64,000 nt of DNA from Comamonas testosteroni (GTDB lineage: Bacteria > Pseudomonadota > Gammaproteobacteria > Burkholderiales > Burkholderiaceae_C), in contig NZ_CP129672.1 of the NCBI RefSeq assembly GCF_030505195.1, forward strand, positions 2,266,501 through 2,330,500, written 5' to 3'. Shown piece by piece: positions 9,125 through 17,717 of this stretch (the stretch's first letter is position 1; the number at the start of each line of letters is the position of its first letter). The notes beneath the pieces are model-generated. The model was not told the origin of the DNA. It made no database searches and saw only the letters and a program-made list of their open reading frames with translations. A program made the translations under genes and the position numbers.

Positions 9125-10063
9125 ATGGAACTGCGCCAGCTGCGCTACTTTGTACGAATTGTTGAGCTGGGCTCCATGAGCCGGGCAGCGCTGGATCTGG
9201 ACATGGTGCAGTCGGCGCTGAGCCAGCAGATCAGCCGCCTGGAGTCCGAACTCTCGACACGGCTGCTGCAGCGCACACCGCGCGGCGTGATTCCTACCGA
9301 GGCCGGCCAGGCCTTTTTCCACCAGGCCCAGCTGACCCTGCGCCATGCCCAGCAGGCCATTCACGCGGCCCAGCAAGCGCGGCTGTCGGGTGCCGTCAGC
9401 ATGGGTCTGTCGCCCACGATTGCCAATGTGCTGGGCCTGCCGCTGATGCGCGCCATGCGCGAGCGCTACCCCGATGTGAGGCTGCACATGGTGTCCGCCC
9501 TCTCGGGGCATCTGACAAGTCTTCTCAACGCCAGACAGCTGGATCTGGCTATCCTTTTCGATACGCAGAGCGCCCGGCGCTGGAGCGTGATGCCGCTGCT
9601 GGAAGAGCAGCTGTTTCTGATCCAGTCACGCCAGCAACCGGTGGCACCGCAGATTCAGCATGAAGTGCCCATCAGCCTGGAGCAGCTGCAGCAAGTGCCT
9701 CTGATCCTGCCCTCGGGCAGCCACGGCCTGCGCAGCTCCATCATGGCCTCGTTCACCAGCGCCGGTTTCCAGTCGCAGATGGCCATGGAGATCGACTCGC
9801 TGACCCTGCTGATGGAAGCAGTCGATGCCGGCATGGGCGCCACAGTACAGCCCTGGTCGGCCGTGGGCATGTACCGGGATGCGGCCGAGCGTTTTCAGTG
9901 GTCACAGATCGCCGATGACTCGGTGCGGCGCAAGGCCGCGCTGTGCAGCCTGTCGGATGACGAGCTCTCGCCCGCCGCCCTGGCGGCACGCGTTGTCTTG
10001 ACGGACTGCGCCAGGCAGCTGGTGCGCTCAGGAGTGTGGCGGGGAGCATCGCTGACGGATTGA
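9125..10063 (+). CDS. LysR-family regulator, probable control of the tcu locus
   Basis: The 312-residue protein has an N-terminal winged helix ([19 protein letters not shown], then [14 protein letters not shown] as the recognition region) and a periplasmic-binding-like effector domain from about 90. The N-terminus resembles Nac-type LysR proteins. It lies directly before the GntP-tcuA-tcuB-Bug genes on the same strand. In Salmonella the LysR protein TcuR controls tcuABC, so a TcuR-like role is the natural inference. The start ATG 9125 has GAGG seven bases upstream. Confidence 0.85.
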   Translation: MELRQLRYFVRIVELGSMSRAALDLDMVQSALSQQISRLESELSTRLLQRTPRGVIPTEAGQAFFHQAQLTLRHAQQAIHAAQQARLSGAVSMGLSPTIANVLGLPLMRAMRERYPDVRLHMVSALSGHLTSLLNARQLDLAILFDTQSARRWSVMPLLEEQLFLIQSRQQPVAPQIQHEVPISLEQLQQVPLILPSGSHGLRSSIMASFTSAGFQSQMAMEIDSLTLLMEAVDAGMGATVQPWSAVGMYRDAAERFQWSQIADDSVRRKAALCSLSDDELSPAALAARVVLTDCARQLVRSGVWRGASLTD

Positions 10064-10369
10064 GCCCCCGTCTTCCGGGCAGAGGATGAAAGCGCCGGCC
10101 GTCCATGGGCGACGCCGGGAAATCAAGGCTCAGGCCTTACGTAATTTCCACAGCAACTTTGTTGCCATGTGAAGCTCATACCTAGTGGCAAACCTAGATC
10201 TTCATTACAACATTGCTGTTGCGCCCCCTGGGCCGCATCTCGACATCCAACTTGCATCACGCCGGCGGCGCCAGCCTACAGCGGGTGTGAGTGCGTTTTT
10301 TTATGAGCCTTGGCTCGTGCTGGATGTGAAGTGCGCTTCAGGACAGCCAGCCAAAACCAAGGCTCATTC
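10064..10369 (+). promoter_or_regulatory. Control region of the GntP-tcuAB-Bug genes
   Basis: This 306-base gap has no gene. It contains GCAAC-TTT-GTTGC at 10153-10165 (a perfect short dyad), and CAGCAA at 10151-10156 is mirrored by TTGCTG at 10213-10218. These are LysR-style half-sites, so this is a reasonable place for regulator binding. No terminator follows the LysR gene. Confidence 0.4.
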
Positions 10370-11755
10370 ATGACATCTCTCGATATTCAGTTGCTGCTGA
10401 CCGCCCTGGCCAGCGTGCTGGTGCTGGTCGCCTTGATCGTGTCGCGCATCAAGCTGCACCCGCTGCTGGCCCTGCTCATCGTCTCGGTCGGCGTCGGCTT
10501 TGCCACCGGCATGGATCCGGAAACCATCGTCAAGCAGCTGACCAACGGTGCGGGCAAAACACTGGGAGCCGTAGGGGTCGTGATCGCGCTGGGAGCCATG
10601 CTGGGCAAGATCCTGGCCGATGCCGGCATCACCGAGCAGATCGCCGAAGCCATTCTCAGGCACTCCTCCGATCGCATGATCCCCTGGGCCATGACCCTGG
10701 TGGCCTTCATCGTCGGCATCCCGATGTTCTTCGAAGTCGGCCTGGTGGTCATGCTGCCGCTGATCTTCAGCGTGGCGCGCAAGCTGGAAGGTCAGGCCCG
10801 CTTCAAGGGCTCGGCCTATGTCTACGTCGGCGTGCCCGTGATCTCGGCACTGGCGGCCATGCACGGCATGGTTCCGCCCCACCCCGGCCCCCTGACTGCC
10901 ATCGCCACCCTCAAGACCACGGTCGGCCCGACCATGCTGTACGGCTTTCTGGCCGCCATTCCGGCCATGGTGCTCGGCGGCCCGCTCTATGGCGCGTTCA
11001 TCGCCCCGCGCATGAGCACCAAGCCCGACCAGGCCTTGCTGGACCAGTTCACCATCACCGAAAAAGCCACTGCCGGCTCGCAGCCCAGCATCGCCCTGGG
11101 CGTGCTGGCAGCCCTGCTGCCCGCCATTCTGATGCTGATCCATGCCGTCGCCGAAATGCTGCTGCCCAAGGACGCGGCAGCCATGCATGTGGCCAGCTTT
11201 CTGGGCAATCCCCTGATCGCCATGCTGCTGGGCGTGCTGTTCGCCATCGTGGCCCTGGTCATGGCGCGCGGCGGCGACACCGAAAAGCTGCGCGACGCGC
11301 TGGGCAAGAGTCTCAAGCCGATTGCCTCCATCATCATGATCATTGCCGGCGGCGGCGCCTTCCAGCAGATGCTGACCAGTGCCAAGGTCGGTGATGCCAT
11401 CGTCCATCTGACCCAGCAATTCGCCTTCCCGCCGCTGATCCTGGGCTGGCTGATCGCCATGCTGCTGTCCGTCTCCACCGGCTCGGCCACCGTGGGCATC
11501 GTGGGCGCTGCCGGTCTGCTGGCGCCGCTGGCAGGGGCCGACCCCAGCCTGAACCTGCCCCTGCTGGCCCTGTCCATCGGCTGCGGCTCGCTGTTCTTCA
11601 ACTATGCCAACCACGCCGGCTTCTGGATGGTCAAGGAGTCCTTCGGCATGACCATGGGCGAAGCCACCAAGACCATCTCGGTCGTGCAGTCCATCGTGGC
11701 CGTGGTGGGCCTGGTCATGGTGCTGCTCTTCAACGCGCTCATCACCGTGCATTGA
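10370..11755 (+). CDS. GntP-family carboxylate/gluconate permease
   Basis: The 461-residue protein has about 12 membrane helices and the GntP-family signatures GIPMFFEVGLVVMLPL and HGMVPPHPGPL, with AMHGM near residue 165 and a conserved SVSTGSATVG near 365. Family members import gluconate, citrate-like or other hydroxy acids with protons. In this context (LysR before it, tcuA, tcuB and Bug after it) the substrate is probably a tricarboxylate such as tricarballylate, citrate or cis-aconitate. Salmonella uses an MFS carrier (TcuC) at the same step, so the transporter class differs. I chose ATG 10370; upstream codons in the frame are outside the family. Confidence 0.88.
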   Translation: MTSLDIQLLLTALASVLVLVALIVSRIKLHPLLALLIVSVGVGFATGMDPETIVKQLTNGAGKTLGAVGVVIALGAMLGKILADAGITEQIAEAILRHSSDRMIPWAMTLVAFIVGIPMFFEVGLVVMLPLIFSVARKLEGQARFKGSAYVYVGVPVISALAAMHGMVPPHPGPLTAIATLKTTVGPTMLYGFLAAIPAMVLGGPLYGAFIAPRMSTKPDQALLDQFTITEKATAGSQPSIALGVLAALLPAILMLIHAVAEMLLPKDAAAMHVASFLGNPLIAMLLGVLFAIVALVMARGGDTEKLRDALGKSLKPIASIIMIIAGGGAFQQMLTSAKVGDAIVHLTQQFAFPPLILGWLIAMLLSVSTGSATVGIVGAAGLLAPLAGADPSLNLPLLALSIGCGSLFFNYANHAGFWMVKESFGMTMGEATKTISVVQSIVAVVGLVMVLLFNALITVH

Positions 11756-11771
11756 GACCAGCCGTCATGGC

Positions 11772-11800
11772 CACCAGGGCTGCAGCGCGCGGCCCTGGTG
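11772..11800 (+). promoter_or_regulatory. Hairpin after the GntP gene without T-tract
   Basis: CACCAGGGC (11772-11780) pairs perfectly with GCCCTGGTG (11792-11800) around 11 bases. No T run follows, so it may stabilise the permease transcript or partly separate it from tcuA rather than terminate. Confidence 0.55.
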
Positions 11801-11852
11801 CCTGCCGCCGTGGCGCATGGCGACATGCGTGCGGCCTTCCGCCTGCGGCATA

Positions 11853-11872
11853 ACCAATCCATCACGATTGGT
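11853..11872 (+). promoter_or_regulatory. Perfect dyad upstream of tcuA, candidate LysR operator
   Basis: ACCAATC (11853-11859) and GATTGGT (11866-11872) are perfect inverted repeats around six bases, and the flanking AT pairs (11850-11852 region and 11873-11875) extend the symmetry. Size and spacing suit a LysR-type regulator. It lies 160 bases before the tcuA start, in a 277-base gap with no gene. Confidence 0.5.
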
Positions 11873-12032
11873 GATACCCCCATCCCCTCGACCCGCTGCA
11901 CGGGTGAGGCGGTGCTCACTACAGTGGCGTTCAACCCCAATCTGACCCTGTCAACCGCGCTCCGGCGCGGGGATGGCAGAGGACATCCACCCACGTTGAA
12001 CCGCTGCAGGCATCGCCCCGTGGCAGCCCATC

Positions 12033-13484
12033 ATGAAAACTGAAGCCTTTGACACCGATGTACTCGTCATCGGTGGTGGCAATGCCGCCCTGTGCGCCGC
12101 ACTGATGGCGCGCGAAGCCGGCAGCCGCGTGCTGCTGCTTGAATCCGCTCCGCGCGCCTGGCGCGGCGGCAACTCCGGCCACACCCGCAATCTGCGCTGC
12201 ATGCACGACGCCCCCCAGGACGTGCTGGTCGAGGCATATCCCGAAGAAGAATACTGGCAGGACCTGCTCAAGGTCACGGGCGGCATCACCAACGAGCATC
12301 TGGCGCGCATGGTGATCCGCGCCTCCTCGACCTGCCGCAACTGGATGCGCAGGCATGGCGTGCACTTTCAGCCACCGCTGTCGGGCGCGCTGCATGTGGC
12401 GCGCACCAATGCCTTCTTCATGGGCGGCGGCAAGGCGCTGGTGAATGCCTATTTCCGCAGCGCTGAAAAGCTGGGCGTGGAAATCCGCTACGAGTCGCCC
12501 GTGGACAAGCTCGAAATCGAGAACGGCCGGTTCCAGGCTGCCTGGGTCAAAACCAAGGACGGAAGCCAGCGCATCACAGCCAAAAGCTGCGTGCTGGCGG
12601 CCGGCGGTTTCGAGTCCAACCGCGAATGGCTGCGCGAGGCCTGGGGTCAGAACGAGCGCGGCGAATGGCCGGCCGACAACTTCATCATCCGCGGCACGGC
12701 CTTCAACCAGGGCGTGCTGCTCAAGCACATGCTGCAAGAGCAGCAGGCCGACGGCCTGGGCGATCCCACGCAGGCGCATATGGTGGCCATCGATGCCCGC
12801 GCCCCGCTGTACGACGGCGGCATCTGCACGCGCATCGACTGCGTCTCGCTGGGCGTGGTGGTGAACCGCGATGCCCAGCGCTTTTATGACGAGGGCGAGG
12901 ACTTCTGGCCCAAGCGCTATGCGATCTGGGGCCGTCTGGTGGCCCAGCAGCCCGGCCAGACGGCCTACTCCATCATCGACAGCAAGGCCATAGGCCGCTT
13001 CATGCCGCCGGTGTTCCCTGGCGTGAAGGCCGACTCCCTGCCCGAGCTGGCGCAGAAGCTGGGTCTGGACGTGGACACCTTCATGGCCACGCTCGATGCC
13101 TACAACCGCAGCTGCAAGGTCGGGCACTTCGACCATACCGCGCTGGACGACTGCCACACCGAAGGCCTGGCTCCGGCCAAGACGCACTGGGCGCGCCCGC
13201 TCGATACCGGCCCTTACTACGGCTACGCACTGCGCCCCGGCGTGACCTTCACCTACCTGGGCCTGAAGGTGGACGACACGGCCGCCGTGCGCTTCAACGA
13301 CCAACCCAGCCAGAACCTGTTTGTGGCCGGAGAAATGATGGCCGGCAATGTGCTGGGCAAGGGCTACACCGCCGGTGTGGGCATGTCGATCGGCACGGCC
13401 TTTGGCCGCATTGCCGGACGCAATGCTGCGCTGGCTGCCGCTGGCAAAGCCGCTATCCGTGGCGCAGTTCAAGACGAGGTCTAA
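12033..13484 (+). CDS. tcuA: FAD-dependent tricarballylate dehydrogenase TcuA
   Basis: This 483-residue flavoprotein has the N-terminal dinucleotide fold DVLVIGGGNAALCAALMARE (8-27) and the fumarate reductase/succinate dehydrogenase-type FAD core. The C-terminal GEMMAGNVLGKGYTAGVGMS loop closes over FAD. In Salmonella, TcuA oxidises tricarballylate to cis-aconitate and TcuB re-oxidises its FADH2. The TcuA-specific HTRNLRCMHD stretch is present near 50. The tcuB ATG follows the tcuA TAA without a gap, so the pair is translated together. Confidence 0.92.
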   Translation: MKTEAFDTDVLVIGGGNAALCAALMAREAGSRVLLLESAPRAWRGGNSGHTRNLRCMHDAPQDVLVEAYPEEEYWQDLLKVTGGITNEHLARMVIRASSTCRNWMRRHGVHFQPPLSGALHVARTNAFFMGGGKALVNAYFRSAEKLGVEIRYESPVDKLEIENGRFQAAWVKTKDGSQRITAKSCVLAAGGFESNREWLREAWGQNERGEWPADNFIIRGTAFNQGVLLKHMLQEQQADGLGDPTQAHMVAIDARAPLYDGGICTRIDCVSLGVVVNRDAQRFYDEGEDFWPKRYAIWGRLVAQQPGQTAYSIIDSKAIGRFMPPVFPGVKADSLPELAQKLGLDVDTFMATLDAYNRSCKVGHFDHTALDDCHTEGLAPAKTHWARPLDTGPYYGYALRPGVTFTYLGLKVDDTAAVRFNDQPSQNLFVAGEMMAGNVLGKGYTAGVGMSIGTAFGRIAGRNAALAAAGKAAIRGAVQDEV

Positions 13485-14693
13485 ATGAGCATCCAATCCC
13501 TGCAAGAACTGGGCAAGGAAGCCCAGACCCTGGCCACCGGCAAGGTCATCCCCATCATTCCTGCACCGACGGAAACCACTGCCGAAGACGAAGTTGCGCG
13601 CGTGATGCAGATCTGCAATGCCTGCCGCTACTGCGAAGGTTTTTGCGCCGTGTTCCCGGCCATGACGCGCCGTCTGGAGTTCGGCAAGGCCGATGTGCAT
13701 TACCTGGCCAATCTCTGCCACAACTGCGGCGCCTGCCTGCATGCCTGCCAGTACGCTCCGCCGCACGAATTCGGCATCAACATCCCCAAGGCCATGGCCG
13801 AGGTGCGCGGCCAGACCTATGCCGACTATGCCTGGCCGCCCGCCATGGGCAAGCTCTACCAGAAGAACGGCCTGACCCTGTCCCTGGCACTGGTCGCCGG
13901 CCTCTTCCTGTTTTTGGCGCTGGCCGTCGCGGCGCAAGGCGGCATTGGCCAGCTGTGGAGCAGCAATCTGGGCAACAACTTCTACAACCTGTTCCCGCAC
14001 AATCTGCTGGTCGGCATCTTCGCACCCGTGTTTCTGTTCGTGGTGTTCGCGCTGTTCATGGGCGTGCGCCGCTTCTGGAAGGATGTGAAGCCTGCCACCA
14101 GCCATGTGGATGTCAGCGGCCCGGCCGCTGCCGAAGCCGCGCACGACGTGCTGCGCCTGAAATACCTGGACGGCGGCCATGGCGACGGCTGCCACAACGA
14201 GGACGACGCGTACACGCTCAAGCGCCGCCGCTTCCACCACCTGACCTTCTACGGCTTCATGCTGTGCTTTGCGGCCACGGGCCTGGCCACGGTCTATCAC
14301 TATGTCTTCGATCTGCCCGCGCCTTACGAGCTGCCCAGCCTGCCCAAGATTCTGGGCGCACTGGGCGGCGTGAGCCTGATGATCGGCACGGCCGGCCTCT
14401 GGATGCTGAACCGCGCCCGCCATCCGCTGCATGGCGACGCCAAGCAAAAGCCCATGGACCTCGGCTTCATCGCCCTGCTGTTCCTGGTGGCCGCCAGCGG
14501 TCTTGCGCTATGGCTGGGCCGCACCACGCCGGCGCTGGCTCTGCTGCTGTGCCTGCACCTGGGCGCCGTGATCGCTCTGTTTGCCACCCTGCCCTACGGC
14601 AAGTTTGCCCACGGCGTGTTCCGTACGGCTGCGCTGCTGCGCCACAACACCGAAAAGCGCGAGCCCAGCCCCATCGGCCTGGGTGCTGATTGA
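13485..14693 (+). CDS. tcuB: TcuB, membrane iron-sulfur and heme electron acceptor of TcuA
   Basis: The 402-residue protein begins with two [4Fe-4S] cysteine clusters, [11 protein letters not shown] near 46 and [16 protein letters not shown] near 78, followed by six membrane helices containing histidines that can ligate heme ([17 protein letters not shown]). The family re-oxidises FADH2 of TcuA and passes electrons to quinone. The same protein is annotated CitB or 'citrate utilization protein B' in some genomes. It directly follows tcuA and is followed after 91 bases by a Bug receptor. Confidence 0.92.
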   Translation: MSIQSLQELGKEAQTLATGKVIPIIPAPTETTAEDEVARVMQICNACRYCEGFCAVFPAMTRRLEFGKADVHYLANLCHNCGACLHACQYAPPHEFGINIPKAMAEVRGQTYADYAWPPAMGKLYQKNGLTLSLALVAGLFLFLALAVAAQGGIGQLWSSNLGNNFYNLFPHNLLVGIFAPVFLFVVFALFMGVRRFWKDVKPATSHVDVSGPAAAEAAHDVLRLKYLDGGHGDGCHNEDDAYTLKRRRFHHLTFYGFMLCFAATGLATVYHYVFDLPAPYELPSLPKILGALGGVSLMIGTAGLWMLNRARHPLHGDAKQKPMDLGFIALLFLVAASGLALWLGRTTPALALLLCLHLGAVIALFATLPYGKFAHGVFRTAALLRHNTEKREPSPIGLGAD

Positions 14694-14707
14694 GCAAAGC
14701 CCCATGA

Positions 14708-14728
14708 CAGGCACGCCCGCCGTGCCTG
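14708..14728 (+). promoter_or_regulatory. Hairpin between tcuB and the Bug gene
   Basis: CAGGCACG (14708-14715) and CGTGCCTG (14721-14728) form a perfect 8-bp stem with loop CCCGC. An A run, not a T run, follows (14734-14740). It may set a processing point or protect the upstream mRNA end. Confidence 0.5.
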
Positions 14729-14784
14729 CTTTCAAAAAAATCAGCCGGGATACCGGCATTCCTTTCCGACCAAGGAGACATCCC

Positions 14785-15768
14785 ATGATGAACAAACGCC
14801 ATTTCCTGCGTGCCACGGCCGTGGCCGCCTGCCTGCTGAGCCTGGGCTCGGCGGCGCAGGCCGCCCCCGACTGGCTGCCCAACAAGCCCGTGACCCTGGT
14901 CGTGGGCTTTGCCGCTGGTGGAGCCGCTGATGCGGCGGCGCGCATGATTGCCAAGAAGCTGGGCGAGAACATCGGCCAGACCGTGGTGGTGGACAACAAG
15001 GGCGGCGCGGGCGGCAATATCGCCCACCAGTTCGTGGCCAAGGCCCCTGCCGACGGCTCGGTGCTGCTGTTCGGCTCCATCGGACCGCTGACGATTGCGC
15101 CCCACATCATGAAGGTGGGCTACAACCCCTTCAGCGATCTGGCGCCCATCTCGGGCGGCGTGAACTTCCCCAATGTGCTGGTGGTGCACAAGGGCGCGGG
15201 TGTGAAGACCCTGGCCGAGTTCGTGGCCAAGGCCAAGAAGAGCCCCGGCAGCGTGGACTATGCATCCACCGGCGCAGGCTCGGCCTCCCACCTGGCGGGC
15301 GAGCTGTTCAACCAGCGCGCCGGTGTGGAGATGGTGCATGTGCCCTACAAGGGCGGCGCACCGGCCCTGCAGGACCTGCTGGGCGAGCGCGTCACTTCCT
15401 ACTTCGCCGCGCCCCCGACGGCCCTGCCGCACATCGAGACCGGCAAGCTGATTCCGCTGGCCACCACGGGCCTGACGCGCCCCGCCTACATGCCCAATAT
15501 CCCCACCGTGGCCGAAGCGGGCTTCCCCGGCTTCGAGGCGCTGAACTGGTATGCCTTCGTCGCTCCCGGCAAGACCCCCACGCCTGTGCTGGACCGCTGG
15601 AACCTGGAGATCGTCAAGGTGCTCAAGGACCCCGGCGTGGCCGAGGCGCTCAAGGTCCACGGCCTGACACCCCAGCCCACGACCCGCACCGAGTTCGCAG
15701 CCTTCATGAAGAAGGAATACGAGCAATGGGGCAAGGTGGTCAAGGAACGCAAGATCACCCAGAACTGA
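14785..15768 (+). CDS. Bug-family tripartite tricarboxylate receptor (TctC-like)
   Basis: The 327-residue periplasmic binding protein has a signal peptide (basic NKRHFLR, hydrophobic core, cleavage near AQAA). The mature part has the Bug signatures: WLPNKPVTLVVGFAAGGAAD, VVDNKGGAGGNIA and HVPYKGGAPALQDLLGE. Family members bind carboxylates such as citrate, and the TctA and TctB membrane parts are not encoded nearby, as is usual for the many orphan Bug genes of Burkholderiales. With tcuAB it probably captures a tricarboxylate. AAGGAGA at 14772 supports either ATG 14785 or 14788. Confidence 0.9.
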   Translation: MMNKRHFLRATAVAACLLSLGSAAQAAPDWLPNKPVTLVVGFAAGGAADAAARMIAKKLGENIGQTVVVDNKGGAGGNIAHQFVAKAPADGSVLLFGSIGPLTIAPHIMKVGYNPFSDLAPISGGVNFPNVLVVHKGAGVKTLAEFVAKAKKSPGSVDYASTGAGSASHLAGELFNQRAGVEMVHVPYKGGAPALQDLLGERVTSYFAAPPTALPHIETGKLIPLATTGLTRPAYMPNIPTVAEAGFPGFEALNWYAFVAPGKTPTPVLDRWNLEIVKVLKDPGVAEALKVHGLTPQPTTRTEFAAFMKKEYEQWGKVVKERKITQN

Positions 15769-15862
15769 GAGCACGACCCCGCTCGCGCCGATGCATAAGG
15801 CATGAGTTGGACGCAATCCAGGTCAAGGCGGCGAGCAAGGGCCTCGCCGGCCGCGCAGCGGC

Positions 15863-16348
15863 TCAGGCGGCGATAGGTTTTTTCTCCACCGGCGCCGCAA
15901 AGCCCACGCACAGACGGTTCCAGACATTGATGCAGCCGATGGCGTAGCTGAGCTCCACGATTTCACGCTCGCTGAAGTAGGGGCGCAGGGCCTCGAAGTC
16001 CTGCTGTCCGGGATGGGCCTGGCTCAGCTGGGTGCAGCGCTCGGCCCAGTTCAGCGCGGCGCGCTCGCGCATCTCGAACAAATCCACCTCGCGCCAGACC
16101 ACCACGCTGTTGATGCGCTGCAGGTCCTCGCCGCGCGACAACAGCTCGCGCACATGCATGTCCACGCAGAAGGCGCAGCCGTTGATCTGCGAGACGCGCA
16201 GATAGACCAGCTCCAGCAGTTGCACACCGAGGCTGGAGCGCGCGATCTGGGCGTTGAGGCCGGCCTGCGCCTTGTAGAGCTCGGGGGCCAGCGCACGGAA
16301 GTCCAGGCGCGGCGTGGGGATGGCGATAGGGTTGGCGATGTCGGCCAT
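15863..16348 (-). CDS. Carboxymuconolactone decarboxylase family protein (AhpD-like)
   Basis: The 161-residue protein has the CAFCVDMH motif (near 61-68), the redox Cys-x-x-Cys followed by His that marks AhpD-like peroxidase/alkylhydroperoxidase members rather than true decarboxylases. The start (complement of 16346-16348) has AAGGAGT seven bases upstream. It is the typical partner of ECF41 sigma factors, and one is encoded just upstream on the same strand. Its promoter at 16407-16433 is nearly identical to that of the sigma gene, so it is very probably a direct target. Detoxification of a peroxide or similar compound is inferred. Confidence 0.9.
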   Translation of the reverse strand: MADIANPIAIPTPRLDFRALAPELYKAQAGLNAQIARSSLGVQLLELVYLRVSQINGCAFCVDMHVRELLSRGEDLQRINSVVVWREVDLFEMRERAALNWAERCTQLSQAHPGQQDFEALRPYFSEREIVELSYAIGCINVWNRLCVGFAAPVEKKPIAA

Positions 16349-16406
16349 GTGAATACTCCTTGAGGGACATTGCAGGCCCGCCCCTGTGGCCGGCCCATAC
16401 CTCTTA

Positions 16407-16433
16407 GACGCGGCAGCAGCGCGGTTTGTGACA
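16407..16433 (-). promoter_or_regulatory. ECF41-type promoter of the CMD gene
   Basis: Read on the minus strand, TGTCACA (complement of 16427-16433) is separated by 16 bases from CGTC (complement of 16407-16410), followed by TAAG. This is the -35/-10 arrangement known for ECF41 sigma factors. The same elements with the same spacing precede the sigma gene at 17576-17602. The CMD start codon lies about 59 bases further down. Confidence 0.85.
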
Positions 16434-16467
16434 AGTGCTGCCATCCATCGCCGGTCTATCAATAAAC

Positions 16468-16556
16468 ATAGCTTCTAGCGCTTATCGAAAAACAAACTCA
16501 GCAATAAAACTATCTAAGTCTGTTGATTGAATTGCGCTAGCAGCTATTGTTTTATT
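16468..16556. repeat. Dispersed ATAGCT..AGCGCTT repeat, full-length with both arms
   Basis: Left arm ATAGCTTCTAGCGCTT (16468-16483) is mirrored by GCGCTAGCAGCTAT in the right arm (about 16534-16547), with an AT-rich interior and TTGTTTTATT at the end. It lies between the CMD and sigma genes. Related copies or half-copies occur at 23669, 25824, 34509, 54467 and 60742. I recall such repeats as common in Comamonadaceae. The hairpin may act as a terminator for the sigma gene. Confidence 0.7.
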
Positions 16557-16590
16557 CGCCTTCTTCACATTCACCGACAGCCGTCGCCCA

Positions 16591-17514
16591 TCAGGCCGCT
16601 GGCACCAGCACGCGGGTCAGCTTGTCTGGATTGCGCAGCGTGTAGATGCGCCGGATCAGTCCGTCCTCGACCAGCAACGTCTGCACCGACTCCACCTGGC
16701 CGTCCACGCAGCGCACCAGCCCCGGCAGGCCGTTGACCCGCGCCAGATGCAGGGTCTGCTCCTGGCCGTCGCGGCGCAGACGCCGAGCCGTGGCGAAATA
16801 CAGCAGCGCCAGACGGCGCCCGGTCTCCAGCACGCGGCCAAAGGATGCCACCTTGCCGCCGCCGTCGCTGATCAGCGCGGCGTCGGGCGCGAAGAGCGCC
16901 TGGATCTGCGCCAGATCGCCGCCCCGCGCAGCCTGGGCAAAGCGGCGCAGCAGCTCGGCATGGGCCTGTGCCGGCGCCTCGAAGCGCGGCCGTCCCGCCT
17001 TCACATGGGCTCGCGCGCGGTGCACCAGCTGGCGACAGGCGGCCTCGCTGCGGCCCAGCGCCTGGGCCACTTCGGCATAGTCGGCATCGAAGACCTCACG
17101 CAGCAAAAAGGCCGCGCGCTCCTCGGGCGTCAGCTGCTCCAGCACGAACAGCAGCGCCGTGGAGACATCGTGTGCCTGCTCCAGTAGCTCCTCGGCCGAG
17201 GGAGCGGCCTCGGTCCAGGGCTGGACCAGCGGCTCGGGCAGCCAGAAACCCGCATAGTGCTCGCGCTCCACACGCAGGCGCCGCAGCCGGTCTATGGCCA
17301 GCCGCGTGGCCGTGGTCACCAGCCAGGCCTCGGGCTGGACAATGGCGGCGCGCTCGCTGTCCTGCCAGCGCAGCCAGACATCCTGCACCAGATCCTCAGC
17401 CTCGGCCCGCTGGCCCAGCATGCGATAGGCCAGCCCGAACAGGCGCGGGCGATGGCGCTCGAAATCCTGCAGTCCCGCATCGGCGGACGGCGCAGCGTGG
17501 GAAGTGGGGCTCAC
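16591..17514 (-). CDS. ECF41-group RNA polymerase sigma factor with SnoaL-like C-terminal extension
   Basis: The 307-residue protein has sigma region 2 (about 15-80, RLFGLAYRMLGQRAEAEDLVQD), region 4 (about 115-175, LTPEERAAFLLREVFD) and a C-terminal SnoaL-like domain. All three ECF41 hallmark motifs are present: WLPEP at 91-95, DGGGK at 217-221 and NPDKL at 295-299. In this group the extension regulates the sigma factor in place of an anti-sigma factor, and none is encoded here. The start is GTG (complement of 17512-17514) with AGGAG seven bases upstream. Longer reading frames would begin inside the promoter at 17576-17602. Target: its own gene and the CMD gene. Confidence 0.93.
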   Translation of the reverse strand: MSPTSHAAPSADAGLQDFERHRPRLFGLAYRMLGQRAEAEDLVQDVWLRWQDSERAAIVQPEAWLVTTATRLAIDRLRRLRVEREHYAGFWLPEPLVQPWTEAAPSAEELLEQAHDVSTALLFVLEQLTPEERAAFLLREVFDADYAEVAQALGRSEAACRQLVHRARAHVKAGRPRFEAPAQAHAELLRRFAQAARGGDLAQIQALFAPDAALISDGGGKVASFGRVLETGRRLALLYFATARRLRRDGQEQTLHLARVNGLPGLVRCVDGQVESVQTLLVEDGLIRRIYTLRNPDKLTRVLVPAA

Positions 17515-17575
17515 GTGATGTCTCCTGCAAATAGGCTTGGGGCCAGCCACCCAGTGTGACAGGCACCAAGCCTTA

Positions 17576-17602
17576 GACGCAGAACGCACCGCTTTTGTGA
17601 CA
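17576..17602 (-). promoter_or_regulatory. ECF41-type autoregulatory promoter of the sigma gene
   Basis: On the minus strand TGTCACA (complement of 17596-17602) and CGTC (complement of 17576-17579) are 16 bases apart, again with TAAG after CGTC. The match to the CMD promoter at 16407-16433 extends over TTGTCACAAA and GCGTCTAAG. This argues for autoregulation. Confidence 0.85.
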
Positions 17603-17649
17603 ACGCGCCAAGCTTAAAACCGGCGCGCCCCAAGCCAGAGACACCGAGG

Positions 17650-17716
17650 AAGGGCCGCCCCGCACCGAAGGTGTCGTCCCCCTCCGGGGGAAGCGGCGCA
17701 GCCGCTCAGGGGGGAC
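17650..17716. repeat. GC-rich dispersed repeat, copy A
   Basis: The sequence runs AAGGGCCGCCCCGCACCGAA, then GGTGTCGTCCCCCTCCGGGG, then GGAAGCGGCGCAGCCGCTCA and GGGGG. It is closely matched by the reverse complement of 31879-31969 and more loosely by 19405-19486, 38982-39027 and 54719-54780. It abuts the stop codon of the gamma-glutamyltransferase gene, and its CCCCCTCC/GGGGG dyad may end transcription there. Confidence 0.8.
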
Positions 17717-17717
17717 C

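Noticed and set aside
11931..14447. Long open frame of 838 codons on the minus strand opposite tcuA-tcuB
   Set aside because: It is an antisense shadow of GC-rich genes. The proteins TcuA and TcuB on the plus strand have clear family motifs, and the antisense product is His/Ala/Gly-rich without any recognisable domain.
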